Origin: DASUTW01 sp035513995
GTDB taxonomy: Bacteria > Actinomycetota > UBA4738 > CALAEC01
Assembly (NCBI GenBank): GCA_035513995.1
Contig: DATKBL010000197.1
Location: forward strand, 1 to 33,600
Length of the DNA stretch: 33,600 nt
Direction: 5' to 3'
Shown: piece by piece, positions 1-7,415 of the stretch
Layout of the letters: each line of letters begins with the position of its first letter
How positions within the stretch are numbered: position 1 is the first letter of the stretch
Position numbers and translations under genes: made by a program
The notes under the pieces: model-generated
Databases searched by the model: none
The model's input: only the letters and a program-made list of their open reading frames with translations
What the model was told of the DNA's origin: nothing

Positions 1-2
1 TC

Positions 3-83
3 CACGTCTCGTCTCGCGCCGGCGTGGGGACCGTCTTCACGGTGGACCTCCCGGTGGTCCCGGCCCCCGCAGCGGAGACGTAG
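3..83 (+). CDS. Sensor histidine kinase, C-terminal end (partial)
   Basis: Only the last 26 codons are present; the gene begins left of the window. The residues include GVGTVFTVDLP, which matches the final strand of the HATPase_c domain in sensor histidine kinases (usual form GxGTxFxxxLP). The frame closes with TAG at 81-83. A short tail of Pro, Ala and Glu follows the domain. Nothing can be said about its sensor region or its partner regulator. It ends 22 bases before greA, which has its own promoter, so the two need not be co-transcribed. Confidence 0.6.
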   Translation, partial: HVSSRAGVGTVFTVDLPVVPAPAAET

Positions 84-93
84 AGCCCTTTGC

Positions 94-99
94 TACCCT
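94..99 (+). promoter_or_regulatory. -10 element of greA (leaderless)
   Basis: TACCCT lies 6 nt before the ATG at 106, so transcription would begin at or next to the start codon. There is no Shine-Dalgarno sequence between them. No clear -35 is seen. Confidence 0.55.
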
Positions 100-105
100 C
101 AGAGA

Positions 106-615
106 ATGAGTACGAGACCTCCACGGCGGCCCGGTGAGGAACCGAGCGCGGTCCTGACGCGCGACGCGCTCGAGCGGCTCCAGTCCGAGCTGGACCGACT
201 GCGCGGGGACGGTCGCAGCGAGATGGCCGACCGCCTCGAGCGGGCGCGCGAGCACGGCGACATCCGCGAGAACGCCGAGTACGACGCGGCCAAGGACGCG
301 CAGGGCCTGATGGAGGCGCGGATCCGCGAGATCGAGCGCCTGCTCCGCGACCCGGAGGTCATCGAGGGCGCCGCTGCGACCGACGCCGCAGGGCCCGGCG
401 TGCTGATCACCGTGCGCTCCCTCGACGGCGACGACGAGGACGAGCGCTTCCTGCTGGCCGCCTCCAAGGAGGAGCGGGCCGAGGGGGCGCGGACGGTCTC
501 GCTCTCATCGCCCCTCGGTGAGGCGCTCGCCGGGAAGAAGATCGGCGAGCAGATCACCTACGAGGCGCCGGGGGGCACCTTCACCTACGAGATCATGGCG
601 CTCGACACGCCGTGA
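106..615 (+). CDS. greA: Transcription elongation factor GreA
   Basis: GreA binds in the secondary channel of RNA polymerase and stimulates cleavage of backtracked RNA. The 169-residue protein has the expected layout: an N-terminal coiled coil (about 15-85) and a C-terminal FKBP-like domain (about 90-165). The tip of the coiled coil reads GDIRENAEYDAAKD, with the acidic residues D52 and E55 that coordinate the catalytic metal in the Gre family. Length is slightly above the usual 155-165 because of a 15-residue N-terminal extension. The start is fixed by the -10 element six bases upstream. Its stop codon overlaps the GTG of arfB (GTGA), so the two are likely translationally coupled. Confidence 0.93.
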   Translation: MSTRPPRRPGEEPSAVLTRDALERLQSELDRLRGDGRSEMADRLERAREHGDIRENAEYDAAKDAQGLMEARIREIERLLRDPEVIEGAAATDAAGPGVLITVRSLDGDDEDERFLLAASKEERAEGARTVSLSSPLGEALAGKKIGEQITYEAPGGTFTYEIMALDTP

Positions 616-1040
616 CCGACGACGTCCGGGTCTCCCGGCGCGTCACGATCCCCGAATCGGAGCTCGTCTTTCGCTTCACCCCGTCCGGGGGTCCCGGAGG
701 CCAGCACGCCAACCGCTCGGCCACCCGCGCCGAGCTCGTCTGGAACGTCGAGGAGAGCTCGGCGCTCGGCCCTCGTCAGAAGGCCAGGGTGCATCGGGCG
801 CTCGGGCGCCGGATCGACGCCGAGGGGAACCTCCGGCTCGTCTCCGACGCGAGACGTTCGCAGGCCCGGAACCGCAAGGATGTGGTCGAGCGGCTCGCGA
901 AGATGGTGGCCGGAGCCCTCGAGGTGCCCAAGCGGAGGGTCGCCAGCAAGCCCTCGGCGGCCGCCCGCGAGCGGCGCATCCGGGCGAAGCGCCGGCGCGG
1001 CGAGGTCAAGCGGCTGCGCAGGACGCCTCCGGTGGAGTGA
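612..1040 (+). CDS. arfB: Peptidyl-tRNA hydrolase ArfB (ribosome rescue, YaeJ family)
   Basis: ArfB enters stalled, codon-less ribosomes and hydrolyses peptidyl-tRNA. The 142-residue protein carries the class I release-factor catalytic motif GGPGGQ, with GGQ at residues 29-31 (the E. coli protein has it at 26-28). It lacks the codon-recognition domains of RF1 and RF2. It ends in a long Arg/Lys-rich tail (from about 100 to the end), which in this family sits in the empty mRNA channel. The GTG start overlaps the greA stop by four bases. Pairing a backtracking-rescue factor with a ribosome-rescue factor is functionally sensible, but the link is inferred from the overlap alone. Confidence 0.9.
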   Translation: MTDDVRVSRRVTIPESELVFRFTPSGGPGGQHANRSATRAELVWNVEESSALGPRQKARVHRALGRRIDAEGNLRLVSDARRSQARNRKDVVERLAKMVAGALEVPKRRVASKPSAAARERRIRAKRRRGEVKRLRRTPPVE

Positions 1041-1048
1041 CCACGCCG

Positions 1049-1062
1049 CCGCGCCGGCGCGG
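1049..1062 (+). terminator. GC palindrome after arfB, possible weak hairpin
   Basis: CCGCGCCGGCGCGG is a perfect 14-base palindrome that can form a five-pair stem with a CCGG loop. It sits 8 bases after the arfB stop and directly before the next -10 element. There is no U-tract, so a terminator role is uncertain. Confidence 0.3.
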
Positions 1063-1068
1063 TAGGCT
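1063..1068 (+). promoter_or_regulatory. -10 element of the NfeD-like gene
   Basis: TAGGCT lies 9 nt before the ATG at 1078, giving a leader of only two or three bases at most. No Shine-Dalgarno sequence is visible. Confidence 0.45.
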
Positions 1069-1077
1069 CGGTCAGTC

Positions 1078-1407
1078 ATGTCGCTGCTGATCGGCGGAAC
1101 CCTCGCCCTGCTGTTCCTCCCCACGTCCTGGGCGATCGGGGTGATCGCCGGCCTCGCCGCGTTCGAGGGCGTGGAGCTGGCCTTCTGGTTGTGGCTCCGG
1201 CGCCAGCGGCCCCGCTCGGGCCACGAGGCGATGGTGGGGCGGCACGGCGTCCTCATCGAAGGCGATCGGGTCCGGATCGCTGGGACCACCTATCCCGGCC
1301 GCGTGCTGGAGGGAGAGCCGGGCGACCCCGTGGCGGTCGAGGGGGTCGAGGGGATGACGCTGGTCGTCCGGAGGCACGAGCCAAGGTACGAGGAGGAGTC
1401 GGCGTGA
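1078..1407 (+). CDS. NfeD-like membrane protein with OB-fold domain
   Basis: This 109-residue protein starts with a strongly hydrophobic stretch (1-40, probably two membrane segments). A soluble domain at about 50-102 follows. Its pattern (GRHGVLIEGDRVRIAG, then a second strand set ending TLVVRR) resembles the C-terminal OB fold of NfeD proteins. NfeD proteins partner SPFH/stomatin proteins or membrane proteases in membrane quality control; no SPFH gene is present here. Its TGA overlaps the GTG of the next gene, so the two form an operon. The family call rests on fold-like pattern and size and is moderately sure. Confidence 0.6.
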   Translation: MSLLIGGTLALLFLPTSWAIGVIAGLAAFEGVELAFWLWLRRQRPRSGHEAMVGRHGVLIEGDRVRIAGTTYPGRVLEGEPGDPVAVEGVEGMTLVVRRHEPRYEEESA

Positions 1408-2789
1408 GCGGCCACCCGCTCGAGCCGACCGGCGCGGAGTTCCGCGCGATGGCCGAGGAGGCCCTCGAGTACCTCGCGAGGTTCCTGGACGAGATCCCGG
1501 GGGCGCCGGCGGCCGGGCTCCCGGGCGGGGAGGAGCTCGCGGCCGCCCTCCGCGAGGACGCGCCCCCGGCCGCCGGCGCCCCCTTCTCGGAGGCGCTCGC
1601 CGTGATCCGCGAGGCCGTCCCCCGCGCATTCGACACGACCGGCGCCGGGTACCTCGGCTACATCCCGGGCGGCGGCATGCCCGGCGCGGCGCTGGCCGAC
1701 CTGATCGCCGACGTGACGAACCGCTTCACGGGGATGCGCTTCCCGGCGCCCGCCCTCGTCGAGCTGGAGTGGAACGTGCTGCGCTGGCTGGCGGAAGCGT
1801 TCGGCTTCCCGCCCGGGTCCCGGGGCATCCTCACGACCGGAGGCTCGATGGCGACGCTGTCGGCGCTCGTCGCCGCGCGCGAGGCCCTCCTCGGCGAGGC
1901 GGTCGCCGACGGCGTCCTGTACCTCTCGGGCGAGACGCACGCCTCGGCCGTCAAGGCGGCCAAGATCGCCGGGATCCGCACGCTGAGACACCTCCCCACG
2001 ACGCCGGAGCTCCGGCTCGACCTCGACGCGCTCCGCACCGCGGTCAAGGAGGACCGCGACGCGGGGCTGCGGCCCTTCTGCGTGGTGGCCTCGGCCGGCA
2101 CCGTGAACACCGGCGCGGTCGACCCGATCGCCGAGACCGTCGAGCTCTGCCGCGAGGAGGGGGTCTGGTGCCACGTCGACGGCGCGTACGGCGGCTTCTT
2201 CCAGCTCACCGAGCGCGGCCGGGAGCGCTTCCGCGGGATCGAGGAGGCCGACTCGGTGACCCTCGACCCTCACAAGGGGATGTTCCTTCCCTACGGGACC
2301 GGCTGCCTGCTCGTGCGGGAGGGTCGCCGCCTGCTCGAGGCGCACACGGCCGGCGAGGCCGGCTACCTCCAGGACCTCGCGAGCGAAGGCGAGTCGCTAA
2401 ACTTCTCCGACTACTCGCCCGAGCTGTCGCGCGACTTCAGGGGCCTGCGCGTGTGGCTGCCTCTGAAGCTGCACGGGCTCGATGCCTTCCGCGAGGCCCT
2501 CGACGAGAAGCTCGACCTCGCGCGGCTGCTCTACGAGGGGATCCGCGACGCGCCGGGGATCGAGATCCCATGGGAGCCCGAGCTCTCGATCGTGGCCTTC
2601 CGATCGCCGGGCGGCGACGAGGCGAGCCGCCGCATGTTCGAGCGCATCAACGCGTCGCAAAGGGTGTTCCTTTCGAGCACGATGATCGGCGGGCGGTTCA
2701 CGCTGCGCGCGGCGATCCTCTCGTTCCGCACGCATCGCGATCGGATCGAGGAAGCGATCGAGATCATCCGCGCCGCGGCCGCCGGCTGA
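1404..2789 (+). CDS. PLP-dependent group II decarboxylase (aromatic-L-amino-acid type)
   Basis: The product is a 461-residue pyridoxal-phosphate enzyme that removes CO2 from an amino acid. The GTG start overlaps the preceding stop (GTGA). Group II decarboxylase features are clear: HVDGAYGGFF with the PLP-pairing D259, and DPHKGMFLPYGTG with the Schiff-base lysine K291. The N-terminal part (GYLGYIPGGGMPG, then TTGGSMATLSAL) is like the aromatic-amino-acid and glutamate decarboxylase superfamily. The substrate cannot be read from the sequence; tyrosine, tryptophan, DOPA, diaminobutyrate or glutamate are all possible for this fold. The last 26 bases overlap the 3' end of the convergent hydrolase gene. 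Confidence 0.85.
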   Translation: MSGHPLEPTGAEFRAMAEEALEYLARFLDEIPGAPAAGLPGGEELAAALREDAPPAAGAPFSEALAVIREAVPRAFDTTGAGYLGYIPGGGMPGAALADLIADVTNRFTGMRFPAPALVELEWNVLRWLAEAFGFPPGSRGILTTGGSMATLSALVAAREALLGEAVADGVLYLSGETHASAVKAAKIAGIRTLRHLPTTPELRLDLDALRTAVKEDRDAGLRPFCVVASAGTVNTGAVDPIAETVELCREEGVWCHVDGAYGGFFQLTERGRERFRGIEEADSVTLDPHKGMFLPYGTGCLLVREGRRLLEAHTAGEAGYLQDLASEGESLNFSDYSPELSRDFRGLRVWLPLKLHGLDAFREALDEKLDLARLLYEGIRDAPGIEIPWEPELSIVAFRSPGGDEASRRMFERINASQRVFLSSTMIGGRFTLRAAILSFRTHRDRIEEAIEIIRAAAAG

Positions 2790-3507
2790 CGGCCTCGCGG
2801 GCGAGCGCGTCGAACAGCCCCTGGTTCGCGGGGTCGTCGGCCGCCGTCACCTCCGGATGCCACTGGACCCCTACGATCCAGCCTTCTTCGTGCTCGACGA
2901 CCTCGACGAGCCCGTCGTCGCTCCAGCCGGTCGCCACGAGGCCCTCCCCGAGCTTCTCCAGGCCCTGGTGGTGCGAGGAGGCGCCGGACAGCCGCCCGAC
3001 GCCGGCCGCGAGCGCGGTCCGGCTCCCCGGCTCCAGCCGCACGCTATGGAAGACGTCGTCGTCCGGCCCGGGCTTCCGATGGGGGATCAGGCCCTCCCGG
3101 TCGGGAAGGTGCGGGTCGAGCGTGCCGCCGAGTGCCACGTTCAACGCCTGCATCCCCCGGCAAACCGCGAGGAGCGGCATCCGGCGCTCCACGGCGGCTC
3201 GGGCCAGCGAGAGGTCGAACGCGTCGCGCGCCTCCTGGACCCCCCAGAGCTTCGGGTGGTCCTCGCCACCGTACCTCGAGGGATGGATGTCGCCGCCTCC
3301 GGTGAGCACCAGCGCGTCGACCCGGTCGAGGATCTCCTGCGCCCGGGGGAGGTCGATCTCCACCGGCATGAGGATCGCCTCCCGGGCGCCGGCCCCGTGG
3401 AGGGCGTGCACGAAGAGGTCGGGCACGGCGGCCACGCCGCGGTCGGGCCACTTCCCGACGGCCCCGGGGCGCAGGTGCCGTCCCGCCACCGCCACGAGAG
3501 GTTCCAT
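2764..3507 (-). CDS. Gamma-glutamyl-gamma-aminobutyrate hydrolase family protein (PuuD-like)
   Basis: This class I glutamine-amidotransferase-like hydrolase has 247 residues, close to the PuuD norm of about 254. The triad is visible: nucleophile C116 in LLAVCRGMQALN, and H217 with E219 in GVQWHPE. The oxyanion region LTGGGDIHPSRYG (68-80) is typical of the family. PuuD cleaves gamma-glutamyl-GABA to glutamate and GABA in putrescine breakdown; relatives act on other gamma-glutamyl compounds. The rest of the Puu pathway is absent from the window, so the substrate is open. It has its own leaderless-type promoter. Its C-terminal codons overlap the convergent decarboxylase by 26 bases, so coding constraint there falls on both strands. 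Confidence 0.85.
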   Translation of the reverse strand: MEPLVAVAGRHLRPGAVGKWPDRGVAAVPDLFVHALHGAGAREAILMPVEIDLPRAQEILDRVDALVLTGGGDIHPSRYGGEDHPKLWGVQEARDAFDLSLARAAVERRMPLLAVCRGMQALNVALGGTLDPHLPDREGLIPHRKPGPDDDVFHSVRLEPGSRTALAAGVGRLSGASSHHQGLEKLGEGLVATGWSDDGLVEVVEHEEGWIVGVQWHPEVTAADDPANQGLFDALAREAVSRRPRRG

Positions 3508-3513
3508 GGGCCC

Positions 3514-3519
3514 AGGGTA
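3514..3519 (-). promoter_or_regulatory. -10 element of the PuuD-like gene (leaderless)
   Basis: On the minus strand TACCCT lies 6 nt before the ATG at 3507. Both the hexamer and the spacing are the same as at greA. Confidence 0.55.
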
Positions 3520-3535
3520 GCGGCTCGCGCCCCGC

Positions 3536-4504
3536 CTACCCGAGCGCCTCGGGGTTGACTGGGGTGGGCGGGCGTTCGCCCAAGAGGACGGCCACGAGGT
3601 TGCGGGCCGCGAGCATCCCCATCGCGGCGCGGGTCTCGACGGTGGCGCTCCCCAGGTGCGGGGCGAGGACGACGTTCTCCAGTTCGAAAAGCCCCGGGTG
3701 CACCTCGGGCTCGTGCTCGTAGACGTCGAGGCCCGCCGCGGCGATCTCCCCGTTCGCCAGCGCGTCGGCCAGTGCGGCCTCGTCCACGATCGGCCCCCGC
3801 GAGGTGTTGACCAGGACCGCGGTCTCCTTCATGAGTCCGAGCTCCCGGGCCCCGAACCGATGCCGCGTCTCTTCGCTCAGCGAGAGGTGGATCGAGACGA
3901 TGTCGCTCTCGGCCAGCAGCTCGTCGAGGCCGACGAGCTCCACGTCCTCGCGGTCCTCGGGCGGGGTGCGCGTGTGGGCGAGCACCCGCATCGAGAACCC
4001 GACCGCTCGCCGGGCCAGGGCCCGGCCGATGCGACCGAATCCCACGATCCCGAGGGTCTTCCCGGTGACCTCCCGCCCGAGCATGAACCCCGGCGACCAC
4101 TCCCACGGCATCCCGCTCCGCACGAGGCGGTCGCCCTCGCCGATCCGCCGCGACGCCCCGAGGATCAGCCCCCACGTCATGTCGGCCGTTGCATCGGTGA
4201 GGACGTCCGGCGTGTTCGTCACGACCACACCTCGCCGCGTGCAGGCGGCGACGTCCACGTTGTCGTAGCCCACCGCGTGGTTGGCCACGACCCGCAGCGA
4301 GGGGCCGGCGGCGTCGAGGGCCTCGTCATCGATCCGGTCCGTCAGCATCGCGAGGAGGCCGTGGTTCCCGGCCAGCCGCTCGAGCAGCTCCTCCCTCGGC
4401 ATCGCGCGGTCCTCGTCGGGCGTCTCGACGTCGCAGCGCTCCGCGAGGAACGTCATGATGTCGTCCCCGAGCGGCCGCGTGACGAGGACGGGCGGGCGGA
4501 TCAC
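3536..4504 (-). CDS. D-2-hydroxyacid dehydrogenase (glyoxylate/hydroxypyruvate reductase type)
   Basis: This 322-residue NAD(P)-dependent enzyme interconverts a 2-keto acid and a D-2-hydroxy acid. The nucleotide-binding loop is GIVGFGRIGRALA. The catalytic set is present: Arg in NTSRGPIVDE, Glu in YEHEPE and His in APHLGSAT. ANHAVGYDNVD is typical of the glyoxylate/hydroxypyruvate reductase (GyaR/GhrB) branch rather than phosphoglycerate dehydrogenase, and there is no C-terminal ACT domain. The GTG start at 4504 overlaps the stop of the upstream phosphotransferase gene (GTGA). A longer frame upstream is only a shadow of that gene. Exact substrate is inferred at family level. Confidence 0.85.
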   Translation of the reverse strand: MIRPPVLVTRPLGDDIMTFLAERCDVETPDEDRAMPREELLERLAGNHGLLAMLTDRIDDEALDAAGPSLRVVANHAVGYDNVDVAACTRRGVVVTNTPDVLTDATADMTWGLILGASRRIGEGDRLVRSGMPWEWSPGFMLGREVTGKTLGIVGFGRIGRALARRAVGFSMRVLAHTRTPPEDREDVELVGLDELLAESDIVSIHLSLSEETRHRFGARELGLMKETAVLVNTSRGPIVDEAALADALANGEIAAAGLDVYEHEPEVHPGLFELENVVLAPHLGSATVETRAAMGMLAARNLVAVLLGERPPTPVNPEALG

Positions 4505-5175
4505 GGCCCTATGCCCCGACGGGGGGGGAGGCGGCGCCACGCATGAACCCCCCGCTGGATGATCGTGAAGAGGCCGAGCGCCGTGAGCACGCCGAGCACC
4601 GGCCCGAGCATCCCGGGAACCGTCAGTCCGAACACCAGCACGATGTAGCGCTCGAGGCGCTGGAACAGCCCGCCCGACATGTCGATCCTCCGGGCCTCGC
4701 CCTCGGCTCGAACGTGGCTCACGAACAGCGAGACGATCAGGGCGGTCAGGCAGAGCAGTCCGGCCTCGGTCCGATCCTGGCTCACGAGCGAGTAGAGGAT
4801 CGCGCCGAGGACGATCCCGTCGGCGACCCGGTCGCTGGCGGCGTCGAGCAGCGCGCCCTTCCTCGACTCCTCGCCCCGGAGCCGGGCCACCCCGCCGTCG
4901 AAGACGTCGAAGAGCCCGGCCGGAAGCAGCAGGATCCCTCCGAGGAAGTGCCGCCCGGTCACGATCAGCCACCCGCAGATCGCGTTGCCGATCAGCGAGA
5001 GCAGGGTGAGCTGCCACGGGCGGACGCCCATCCGATGGAGCCCCGAGAGCGCGAACCGGTACGGCCACGCCCAGAGCGTGCGGAACAGGGGCCCCGCCAG
5101 GCTGGGGTTCTTCCGCGGCGCCGGGAGGTCGCGCATCCGCGGGGTCTGCCGGTCCCGGCGCTCCTCGCGAGTCAT
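4501..5175 (-). CDS. CDP-alcohol phosphatidyltransferase family protein
   Basis: This 224-residue membrane enzyme joins a CDP-activated lipid or alcohol to an alcohol acceptor in phospholipid synthesis. It shows the full family signature DGx2ARx8Gx3Dx3D, beginning at DGGVAR and ending at LLDAASD, so the metal-binding aspartates are intact. About six hydrophobic segments surround the motif. The N-terminal 30 residues are basic. The acceptor (glycerol phosphate, inositol phosphate or other) cannot be fixed; actinobacteria carry several paralogs. It heads a two-gene operon with the hydroxyacid dehydrogenase and is divergent from zwf. The ATG at 5175 is supported by a -10 element 7 nt upstream. 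Confidence 0.85.
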   Translation of the reverse strand: MTREERRDRQTPRMRDLPAPRKNPSLAGPLFRTLWAWPYRFALSGLHRMGVRPWQLTLLSLIGNAICGWLIVTGRHFLGGILLLPAGLFDVFDGGVARLRGEESRKGALLDAASDRVADGIVLGAILYSLVSQDRTEAGLLCLTALIVSLFVSHVRAEGEARRIDMSGGLFQRLERYIVLVFGLTVPGMLGPVLGVLTALGLFTIIQRGVHAWRRLPPRRGIGP

Positions 5176-5182
5176 CGCCCGC

Positions 5183-5188
5183 AGTATC
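5183..5188 (-). promoter_or_regulatory. -10-like element of the CDP-alcohol transferase operon
   Basis: On the minus strand GATACT lies 7 nt before the ATG at 5175. It is a near match to TATAAT rather than an exact TANNNT. Confidence 0.45.
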
Positions 5189-5196
5189 CGCCCGGC

Positions 5197-5210
5197 GCCC
5201 CGGCCGGGGC
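5197..5210. repeat. Perfect palindrome between the divergent promoters
   Basis: GCCCCGGCCGGGGC is a 14-base perfect palindrome lying between the -10 elements of the two divergent genes. Its 12-base core, CCCCGGCCGGGG, recurs in the leader at 15737-15748. It could be an operator, or simply GC-rich intergenic sequence. Confidence 0.35.
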
Positions 5211-5228
5211 AACGAGAGGCGCCTGGCA

Positions 5229-5234
5229 TAGGAT
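5229..5234 (+). promoter_or_regulatory. -10 element of zwf (leaderless)
   Basis: TAGGAT lies 7 nt before the ATG at 5242. An in-frame ATG at 5233 falls inside this hexamer, so it would be upstream of the transcript and is not the start. Confidence 0.6.
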
Positions 5235-5241
5235 GGCGTGG

Positions 5242-6660
5242 ATGGCCGTGCCGCCGCCGCAGCCGCTCGAGATCGTGATCTTCGGGGCCTCGGGCGATCT
5301 CACCCGCCGCAAGCTGCTCCCCGCCCTCTTCCACCTCTTCCTCGAGGGCCTGATGCCCGAGGACTTCGGCGTCGTCGGCTACGCGCGCACCGAGATGACC
5401 GACGAGGGCTTCCGTGAGATGGCGATGGAGGCCGTCCGCGAGTTCGGCCGGTGCGAGGTCGCGCCCGAGACGTGGCGCGCGTTCACGGAGCGGCTCCACT
5501 ACGTGGCCGGCGAGTTCACCGAGAAGGGCGCCTTCGCCCGCCTCCGCGAGCGGCTCGACCACCTCGACCGCGAGCACGGGACCGACGGCCGCCGCCTGTT
5601 CTACTGCGGGACCCCGCCGGTCGCCTACCCCGACATCGTCCGCAGGCTCGGGGAGGAGCGGATGGCCGGCGGCTCGCGTATCGTCGTGGAGAAGCCCTTC
5701 GGCCGCGACCTGGAGAGCGCCCGCGACCTCAACCGGATCCTCCACGAGGTCTTCGACGAGGAGCAGGTCTTCCGCATCGACCACTACCTGGGCAAGGAGA
5801 CCGTCCAGAACATCATCGCCTTCCGCTTCGCGAACACGATCATCGAGCCGCTGTGGAACCGGCGCTACGTCGACCACGTCCAGCTCACCGTGGCCGAGGA
5901 CCTCGGGATCGAGGGGCGCGGCAGCTTCTACGAGCAGACCGGCGCCCTCCGCGACATGGTGCAGACGCACCTCTTCCAGATGCTCACGTTCCTGGCGATG
6001 GAGCCGCCCTCGGCCTTCGAGCCCGAGCCGCTCCGCGACGAGAAGATGAAGGTCCTGCGGTCGATGCGGCCCGTGGACCCGGAGACGGTCGTCCGCGGGC
6101 AGTTCGACGGGTACCGCGACGAGGAGGGCGTCGACCCCGGGTCCGAGGTCGAGACCTATGCGGCCCTCCTCGTCGAGATCGACAACTGGCGGTGGGCCGG
6201 AGTGCCGTTCTTCCTGCGGACGGGGAAGCGCCTGGCCGAGAGGCGGGCCGAGGCGACGATCCAGTTCAAGGAGCCGCCCCACCTCGTCTTCGAGCGGGCG
6301 GGGATCGAGGGGATGGCCCCCAACCGTCTGACGATGAAGGTCCAGCCCGACGAGGGGATCTCGCTCTCGTTCATGGCCCAGGGCCCCGGGGTGGGGTTCA
6401 CGCTCGAGCCCGCCTCGCTCGACTTCGACTACGCGTCGGCGTTCGACACCGAGCTGGTGGAGGCCTACGAGGTGCTGCTGCTCGAGGCGATGCTGGGCGA
6501 CAAGACGCTCTTCCTGCGAGCCGACATCGTGGAGCGGGCCTGGGAGGTCCTGACGCCCGCGCTGGAGAGCCCGTCGCCGGTGCTCGCCTACGAGGCGGGG
6601 TCGTGGGGCCCGAAGGAGGCCGACGACCTGATCCGCCCCCGCGACTGGTATCTCTCCTAG
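5242..6660 (+). CDS. zwf: Glucose-6-phosphate 1-dehydrogenase
   Basis: This is the first enzyme of the oxidative pentose phosphate pathway, oxidising glucose 6-phosphate with NADP. The 472-residue protein has the dinucleotide motif GASGDLTRRKLLPAL near the N-terminus (from about residue 15). The active-site signature RIDHYLGKE starts at R178, giving K185 and the catalytic histidine region. FFLRTGKRL, the conserved substrate-side segment, is also present. It is monocistronic; no 6-phosphogluconate dehydrogenase, OpcA or transaldolase lies beside it, unlike the usual actinobacterial zwf-opcA cluster. ATG 5242 is chosen over 5233 because of the promoter position. The stop shares CTAG with the convergent operon end. 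Confidence 0.95.
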   Translation: MAVPPPQPLEIVIFGASGDLTRRKLLPALFHLFLEGLMPEDFGVVGYARTEMTDEGFREMAMEAVREFGRCEVAPETWRAFTERLHYVAGEFTEKGAFARLRERLDHLDREHGTDGRRLFYCGTPPVAYPDIVRRLGEERMAGGSRIVVEKPFGRDLESARDLNRILHEVFDEEQVFRIDHYLGKETVQNIIAFRFANTIIEPLWNRRYVDHVQLTVAEDLGIEGRGSFYEQTGALRDMVQTHLFQMLTFLAMEPPSAFEPEPLRDEKMKVLRSMRPVDPETVVRGQFDGYRDEEGVDPGSEVETYAALLVEIDNWRWAGVPFFLRTGKRLAERRAEATIQFKEPPHLVFERAGIEGMAPNRLTMKVQPDEGISLSFMAQGPGVGFTLEPASLDFDYASAFDTELVEAYEVLLLEAMLGDKTLFLRADIVERAWEVLTPALESPSPVLAYEAGSWGPKEADDLIRPRDWYLS

Positions 6661-7415
6661 CCGGCCTTCGCCCGGGCATCCCTGCGGCGCCGCCATCTGA
6701 GGTACACCTCGACCCCCAGCACCACGATCAGCCCGGCCGCCGCGTACACGACCCACCGGAGCCAGAGCGGCCAGCCCTCGCCCTGGTCGGGCGGGGTGGG
6801 AGGGCCGAGCGCGACGAACACGCCGAGCTCGGTGGAGGGGGCGTAGATCTGCAGCGACCCGCGCAGCACCGTGGACTCCAGGGTGGTCCATGACGTCGTT
6901 GCCTCGTCCCAGCGGGCCAGGCGGGTGGCGTGGGAGGCGTAGCGGAGCAGGATCGTGGCGCTGGGTGGGTCCTCGGCCGGATCGCCCTCCGCGAACTCAA
7001 GGGGCTCGCCCGAGGGGACGTAGACCACCTCGGCCTCGTAGGCGTTGGAGTCGAAGCGCTGCCCCGGGGGCGCCGGCCCGAACGTGGAGGGGTTCAGCGC
7101 CGTCAGCGTCCCGGCCGCGGCCCGCTGCCCCTCGGGGACGACCACGTCCTGGGTGAGGATCGAGATCTGCGCCTGCCCGTCGTCCGTGATCACGGTGATC
7201 GCGCCCTCCTCCTCGAGAGGCGCCCGGGCCTCTCCGGGAAGGGGCTCCTCGTTCTCCTCCTCGAAGCCCGGGGGCGGGTCCACCCAGCTGTAGGTCATCG
7301 GCGCGAGGCCGTCGAAGAGCGGCAGCACCGGGCGGCCGGACGCGAGGAGGACCGCGGCGACGAGCAGGTAGCCGCCGGCCGCGGCCAGTCCCCAGCGCAG
7401 CCGTCGCGCCGTCAT
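6657..7415 (-). CDS. Membrane-anchored protein of unknown function, end of copper-type operon
   Basis: I do not recognise a named domain. The 252-residue protein has an N-terminal membrane segment (about 8-28) and an extracytoplasmic region containing SWVDPPPGFEEENEEP and a beta-rich middle. A C-terminal membrane helix (about 218-238) is followed by a basic Arg/Lys tail. That arrangement suggests an exported domain held by two anchors. It is the last gene of the eight-gene operon. Its ATG overlaps the stop of the binding-protein gene (ATGA), so it is translationally coupled to it. Possible roles are as a partner of the binding lipoprotein or part of the metal-handling set; neither can be shown here. 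Confidence 0.75.
   Translation of the reverse strand: MTARRLRWGLAAAGGYLLVAAVLLASGRPVLPLFDGLAPMTYSWVDPPPGFEEENEEPLPGEARAPLEEEGAITVITDDGQAQISILTQDVVVPEGQRAAAGTLTALNPSTFGPAPPGQRFDSNAYEAEVVYVPSGEPLEFAEGDPAEDPPSATILLRYASHATRLARWDEATTSWTTLESTVLRGSLQIYAPSTELGVFVALGPPTPPDQGEGWPLWLRWVVYAAAGLIVVLGVEVYLRWRRRRDARAKAG

Noticed and set aside
4543..5241. Open frame continuing upstream of zwf in phase with it
   Set aside because: It is antisense to the CDP-alcohol transferase, which has a perfect family signature. The zwf promoter and family N-terminus place the start at 5242.
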